Positions 60,675 to 64,000 of a DNA stretch of 64,000 bases are shown here, in pieces. The notes under the pieces were generated by a model. That model saw nothing but the letters and a program-made list of their open reading frames with translations, did no database searches and was not told the DNA's origin. The position numbers and the translations under genes are program-made. Origin of the DNA: Mycobacterium sp. ACS1612 (lineage in GTDB: Bacteria; Actinomycetota; Actinomycetes; Mycobacteriales; Mycobacteriaceae); NCBI RefSeq assembly GCF_001667505.1, contig NZ_LZHZ01000054.1:160712-224711 (forward strand). The letters run 5' to 3'. The first letter of the stretch is position 1. Each line of letters begins with the position of its first letter.

Positions 60675-61343
60675 TTAACGAGTTGCCAGCTCACCGAGGC
60701 GCTGCTGTGTGACACCGCGGACCTGGTCGAGCCTGGTCCCGTCGACGAGTAGCGCCCGCACCACGAAGTCCGCGGCCTGCATCGGCCGGTGCGCCCTGAT
60801 GCGACCGCCGGGGCCGCCCTGCTCCCGAACCGTTTCGAACAGCACACCGTTCACCGCACGCTGCACGAAGCTCGGCTCGAAGACCACGAACTCACCGGCC
60901 TGTCGGCCGCCCGTGATCAGCCGCTCGACCAACTCGTGGAACAGCGCGATACCCGCCCGCTCGTCGGCGAATTCGTCGAGGCCGAGCACGGCGTCCTGAT
61001 ACAGGCCACGGGTGTCGAACGGCTGCAGCAGCGCCTCCTGTACATCGCAGGCGATCGTCAAGTGAAGCTTCTCCGCCCACGTCGAATGCTCGGCGATGCG
61101 GCTGCGGACCCGGTCTATCGACGGGCCGAGGTCCAATTCGACGAGCGTGCGGAAGATTTCGTGCTTGGCCTCGAAGTGATGAAACAGCGACGGTTGCCTG
61201 ATCTGCACCGCGTCGGCGATGTCACGGGTGGAGGTACCGAAGTAGCCACGGCGGGCGAACAACCCGGAGGCAGCAAGCAGGATGCGGCCCCTCGTCGACG
61301 CCCAGTCGACGGGGGCTGGCTGCCAACCCTGCCCATACTTCAC
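60675..61343 (-). CDS. TetR-family regulator of the amino-acid transporter operon
   Basis: A 222-residue TetR protein. The helix-turn-helix is at residues 18-65 (RILLAASGLFARRGYFGTSTRDIADAV, RQPSLFHHFEAKHEIF). It is transcribed in the same direction as the transporter genes and lies directly upstream of them; the tandem dyads at 60601-60634 separate it from the binding-protein gene. The likely role is repression of that operon, with nitrogen status or the imported compound as signal, by comparison with AmtR-type regulators. GTG start at 61343. Confidence 0.84.
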   Translation of the reverse strand: MKYGQGWQPAPVDWASTRGRILLAASGLFARRGYFGTSTRDIADAVQIRQPSLFHHFEAKHEIFRTLVELDLGPSIDRVRSRIAEHSTWAEKLHLTIACDVQEALLQPFDTRGLYQDAVLGLDEFADERAGIALFHELVERLITGGRQAGEFVVFEPSFVQRAVNGVLFETVREQGGPGGRIRAHRPMQAADFVVRALLVDGTRLDQVRGVTQQRLGELATR

Positions 61344-61381
61344 GGCTCGATTGTGTCACCGAACCTTTGGCACCCCACCGC

Positions 61382-61438
61382 CGAACGTTCCTTACCGCTC
61401 GAAAAATCGACAAAAACTCGAGCGGTAAGGAACGTTCG
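61382..61438. repeat. Long perfect hairpin downstream of the aldehyde dehydrogenase
   Basis: Arms 61382-61402 and 61418-61438 are 21 bp, perfectly complementary (CCTTACCGCTCGA core), with a 15-base A-rich loop. The hairpin begins five bases beyond the ALDH stop and 38 bases upstream of the TetR GTG. No T-tract follows, so it may be a mycobacterial-type terminator or a dispersed palindrome. Confidence 0.75.
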
Positions 61439-61443
61439 TCCGG

Positions 61444-62949
61444 TCAGCGCTTGGTGAAAATCGTTCGGTGCCAATCCTTGTCGGCGACACCGGTGATATC
61501 GCTCATCACGTGCTTGATGGTCAGGTACTCCTCGAGCGAGTAGTCGCTCATGTCCTTGCCGAAGCCCGAGGCGCCGACGCCGCCGTGCGGCATCTCGCTG
61601 ATGATCGGGATGTGGTCGTTGATCCACACGCAGCCCGCCTTGATATCGCGCGATGCGCGCTGCGCGCGGTACACGTCGCGCGTCCACGCTGAAGCCGCCA
61701 AACCGTAATCGGTGTCGTTGGCCTGCCGGATCGCGTCGTCGTCATCGGTGAACGCCCGCACGGTCAGCACCGGACCGAAGATCTCGTCGCGGTAGACCTC
61801 CGACTGCTCGGAGACATCGGCGATCAGCGTCGGCATGTAGAACGAACCCGGCCGGTCGGGTGCGGCGCCGCCTGCGACGATCCGCCCGCCCTCACCGGGT
61901 GCGCGGGCCACCATGCCCGCGACCTTGTCACGGTGCGCCTCGCTGATCAGCGGGCCGAGGTCGGTGTCGGCGTCGTGCGGGTCGCCGACGGCGACCTTGC
62001 CCATCACCTCGGCCACCCCGGCGACGAAGTCGTCGTAGAGTTCGCGGGCCACGATCGCGCGGGTAGCGGCGGTGCAGTCCTGCCCGGTGTTGATCAGCGA
62101 TCCGGCCACCGCGCCCTGCACCGCGGCGTCCAGATCCGCATCGTCGAACACCACGAACGGCGCCTTGCCGCCCAGCTCCAGTTGCACGCGGTGGCCGTGC
62201 ACGGCCGCGGCGGCCATCACCTTGCGGCCCACCGCCGTCGACCCGGTGAACGTCACCACGTCGACATCGCGGTGTCCGGCCAGCGCCGTGCCGACGTCGG
62301 AACCGGCGCCGGTGACGACGTTGAACACGCCGTCGGGCAACCCGGCCTCGCTGGCCAACCGTGCCAGCGTCAGGGTGGTCAGCGGCGTGAGCTCACAGGG
62401 CTTGATCACCACGGTGCAGCCTGCAGCCAAGGCGGGCAACACTTTCCACACCGCCATCTGCAGCGGGTAGTTCCACGGCGTGATGGTGCCGACGACGCCG
62501 ACGGCCTCCCGTCTGATGCTCGACGTGTGATCGCCGGAGTACTCCGCGGTGGCCTTGCCTTCCAGATGACGGGCCGCGCCCGCGAAGAAGTCGATGTTGT
62601 CGACGCTGCCCGGCACGTCGAACTCGCTGGCCAACCGCACCGGCTTGCCGGTCTGGCTGACCTCCTCAGCCACCAGGTCGTCGGCGTGATCGTCGGCGAG
62701 CTTGGCGAGCTTGGCCAGCACGGCCGACCGGTCCGCAGGCGTCGCCGTCGCCCACTCGGAGAGGGCCGCGCGCGCGGACGCCACGGCACGGTCCACATCG
62801 GCGGGGGCGGCCAGCGCGTATTCGGCCGTCGGCTCCCCGGTGGCGGGGTTGATCACCTGATGCAGGCTGCCGCCGGTGACCGCCGGGGCGCCATCGATCC
62901 AGCTGCCTGCCAGGCTGGTAGCTACGGTCTTGGAAGGAAGCAGAGTCAT
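61444..62949 (-). CDS. Gamma-aminobutyraldehyde dehydrogenase-like ALDH
   Basis: A 501-residue NAD(P)-dependent aldehyde dehydrogenase. The NAD site is GVVGTITPWNYPLQMAVWK and FTGSTAVGRKV, the catalytic Glu is in LELGGKAP and the catalytic Cys in NTGQDCTAATR. The C-terminal GKDMSDYSLEEYLTIKHVM is typical of YdcW/PatD-type gamma-aminobutyraldehyde dehydrogenases. It would turn 4-aminobutanal into GABA in putrescine breakdown. It is divergent from the Lrp regulator, with 123 bases between starts, and next to an aminotransferase. Confidence 0.88.
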   Translation of the reverse strand: MTLLPSKTVATSLAGSWIDGAPAVTGGSLHQVINPATGEPTAEYALAAPADVDRAVASARAALSEWATATPADRSAVLAKLAKLADDHADDLVAEEVSQTGKPVRLASEFDVPGSVDNIDFFAGAARHLEGKATAEYSGDHTSSIRREAVGVVGTITPWNYPLQMAVWKVLPALAAGCTVVIKPCELTPLTTLTLARLASEAGLPDGVFNVVTGAGSDVGTALAGHRDVDVVTFTGSTAVGRKVMAAAAVHGHRVQLELGGKAPFVVFDDADLDAAVQGAVAGSLINTGQDCTAATRAIVARELYDDFVAGVAEVMGKVAVGDPHDADTDLGPLISEAHRDKVAGMVARAPGEGGRIVAGGAAPDRPGSFYMPTLIADVSEQSEVYRDEIFGPVLTVRAFTDDDDAIRQANDTDYGLAASAWTRDVYRAQRASRDIKAGCVWINDHIPIISEMPHGGVGASGFGKDMSDYSLEEYLTIKHVMSDITGVADKDWHRTIFTKR

Positions 62950-63072
62950 GGCTCAAACGCTAGCCGACGCGCATCGGCTCGGCTACGCATTCCTTCCGCG
63001 CAGGGGCCTTTAAACGAGGGAATTCATGGTCACGGTTGCTTGTAACGACGGATTCCGTGCACAATCTCTGGC

Positions 63073-63594
63073 ATGGCTAACCCGGGTGCAACGCAACCGA
63101 TGGGCCCCGTGTCGTTCCGCGTCAACCAGTCCCGACCCGGCGCGGCGTTCCAGCTCGACGAATTGTCGAAGCAGATCATCGAGAAATTGCAGCAGGACGG
63201 CCGCCGGTCGTATGCCGGCATCGGCAAGGCGGTCGGCCTGTCCGAGGCCGCGGTGCGCCAGCGTGTGCAGCGGATGGTCGACGCGGGCGTCATGCAGATC
63301 GTCGCGGTCACCGATCCGATGCAGTTGGGCTTCGCCCGCCAGGCGATGATCGGCATCCGATGCACCGGGGACACCACCCGGGTGGCCGAGAAGTTGGCGG
63401 CCATCGAATCGGTCGACTACGTGGTGCTGACCGCGGGCTCGTTCGACGCCATCGTCGAGGTGGTCTGCGAGGACGACGACGACCTTCTCGATTTACTCAA
63501 CACCCAAATCCGCGCATTGCCGGGAGTGATATCCACAGAAACGCTTGTTTATCTGAGACTTGTTAAGCAGCAATACAATTGGGGTACGAGATGA
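63073..63594 (+). CDS. Lrp/AsnC-family regulator
   Basis: A 173-residue feast/famine regulator. The helix-turn-helix (residues 28-75) is LDELSKQIIEKLQQDGRRSYAGIGKAVGLSEAAVRQRVQRM, and a RAM ligand domain follows. It is coupled to the aminotransferase gene by ATGA overlap and is divergent from the ALDH, so it probably senses an amine or amino acid and controls both. The first about 27 residues are an extension beyond the core. ATG 63073 is used. Confidence 0.88.
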   Translation: MANPGATQPMGPVSFRVNQSRPGAAFQLDELSKQIIEKLQQDGRRSYAGIGKAVGLSEAAVRQRVQRMVDAGVMQIVAVTDPMQLGFARQAMIGIRCTGDTTRVAEKLAAIESVDYVVLTAGSFDAIVEVVCEDDDDLLDLLNTQIRALPGVISTETLVYLRLVKQQYNWGTR

Positions 63595-64000
63595 CAACTA
63601 CCGATATCACACAAGAAGTTTCAACCGACCTAGGAGCAAGAGCCGCCCGGCATCTGTGGGGTCACTTCGCGCGGCACGGCGAGGGCATCACGCCGCCGAT
63701 CATCACCCGCGGCGAGGGCGTATACATCTACGACGACAAGGGCAAGAGCTATATCGACGGCCTCTCAGGACTTTTCGTCGTCCAGGTGGGCCACGGCCGC
63801 AAGGAACTGGCCGAGGCCGCGGCCAAGCAGGCTGAGACTCTGTCGTTCTTCCCGCTGTGGTCCTATGCCACACCGAGTGCGATTGAACTGTCCGAACGCC
63901 TGGCGAACTACGCGCCTGGTGACCTGAACCGGGTGTTCTTCACCACCGGCGGCGGCGAGGCCGTCGAGTCGGCGTGGAAGCTGGCCAAGAACTACTTCAA
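63591..64000 (+). CDS. Class III aminotransferase (3' end outside window)
   Basis: The first 136 residues of a PLP-dependent omega-aminotransferase: ARAARHLWGHFARHGEGITPPIITRGEGVYIYDDKG, SYIDGLSGLFVVQVGHGRKELAEAA, and FFTTGGGEAVESAWKLAKNY, part of the fold that holds the cofactor phosphate. The lysine site lies beyond the window. It matches the Rv3329 position next to sigJ. It may convert putrescine, beta-alanine or GABA to the aldehyde that the neighbouring ALDH oxidises. The overlap with the Lrp gene indicates shared expression. Confidence 0.88.
   Translation, partial: MTTTDITQEVSTDLGARAARHLWGHFARHGEGITPPIITRGEGVYIYDDKGKSYIDGLSGLFVVQVGHGRKELAEAAAKQAETLSFFPLWSYATPSAIELSERLANYAPGDLNRVFFTTGGGEAVESAWKLAKNYF

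Overview
The window is about 66% G+C with dense, often overlapping genes, GTG starts and mycobacterial gene content. Much of its gene order matches the Mycobacterium tuberculosis stretch Rv3296 to Rv3329: lhr, nei2, the Rv3300c-type pseudouridine synthase, glpD2, lpdA, Rv3304, amiA1, amiB1, deoD, pmmB, upp, Rv3311, add, deoA, cdd, sdhCDAB, sigJ and an Rv3329-type aminotransferase. I infer the chromosome of a rapidly growing Mycobacterium (Mycolicibacterium). Names rest on reading motifs and remembered synteny, not on searches.

Layout. 1-5733: a sugar-phosphorylase pair (beta-phosphoglucomutase-like HAD plus GH65), RtcB RNA ligase, RNase Z and a TetR regulator. 5766-10289: the giant helicase Lhr. 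10290-10777: a graveyard holding pieces of an IS110-type transposase, a glyoxalase-like protein and an ATP-dependent DNA ligase. 10778-17494: a complete glycerol module (glpK-like kinase and IclR regulator on the minus strand; glpF-glpK-glpD on the plus strand), which separates lhr from nei2. 17728-26584: nitronate monooxygenase, two SDRs, nei2, an unknown gene, a desaturase/reductase operon with divergent TetR, a crotonase and an NmrA protein. 26998-33962: a secreted GH2 enzyme, then lpdA-glpD2-pseudouridine synthase-orphan Hcp in one direction, and Rv3304. 33970-35048: one AbiEi/DUF559 endonuclease-like gene enclosed by a pair of about 60-bp palindromes in inverted orientation; this is the best candidate for an undescribed element. 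35065-43576: M20 hydrolases, purine nucleoside phosphorylase, AbrB transporter with MarR, pmmB, and a three-gene accessory cassette including an AbfB-like protein. 43605-51236: upp, an ESX-associated pair (EspC-like plus NlpC/P60), an Rv3311 homologue, an alpha/beta hydrolase and the nucleoside-salvage genes add-deoA-cdd. 51480-54946: sdhCDAB. 54994-64000: an AhpD-like protein with SigJ, gamma-glutamyltransferase, a polar amino-acid ABC transporter with its TetR, and an aldehyde dehydrogenase/Lrp/aminotransferase set that looks like amine or polyamine catabolism.

How it fits together. Most of the window is central and salvage metabolism: glycerol to dihydroxyacetone phosphate, nucleoside breakdown to bases and pentose phosphates (DeoD, DeoA, Cdd, Add, Upp, PmmB), and succinate oxidation. 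Several regulators have readable operator-like dyads nearby (IclR, MarR, two TetRs, and an unassigned dyad upstream of sdh). The unusual parts are the gene graveyard, the palindrome-bounded DUF559 unit, the orphan Hcp, the AbfB cassette and two long perfect hairpins. I saw no tRNA, rRNA, CRISPR array or intact insertion sequence.
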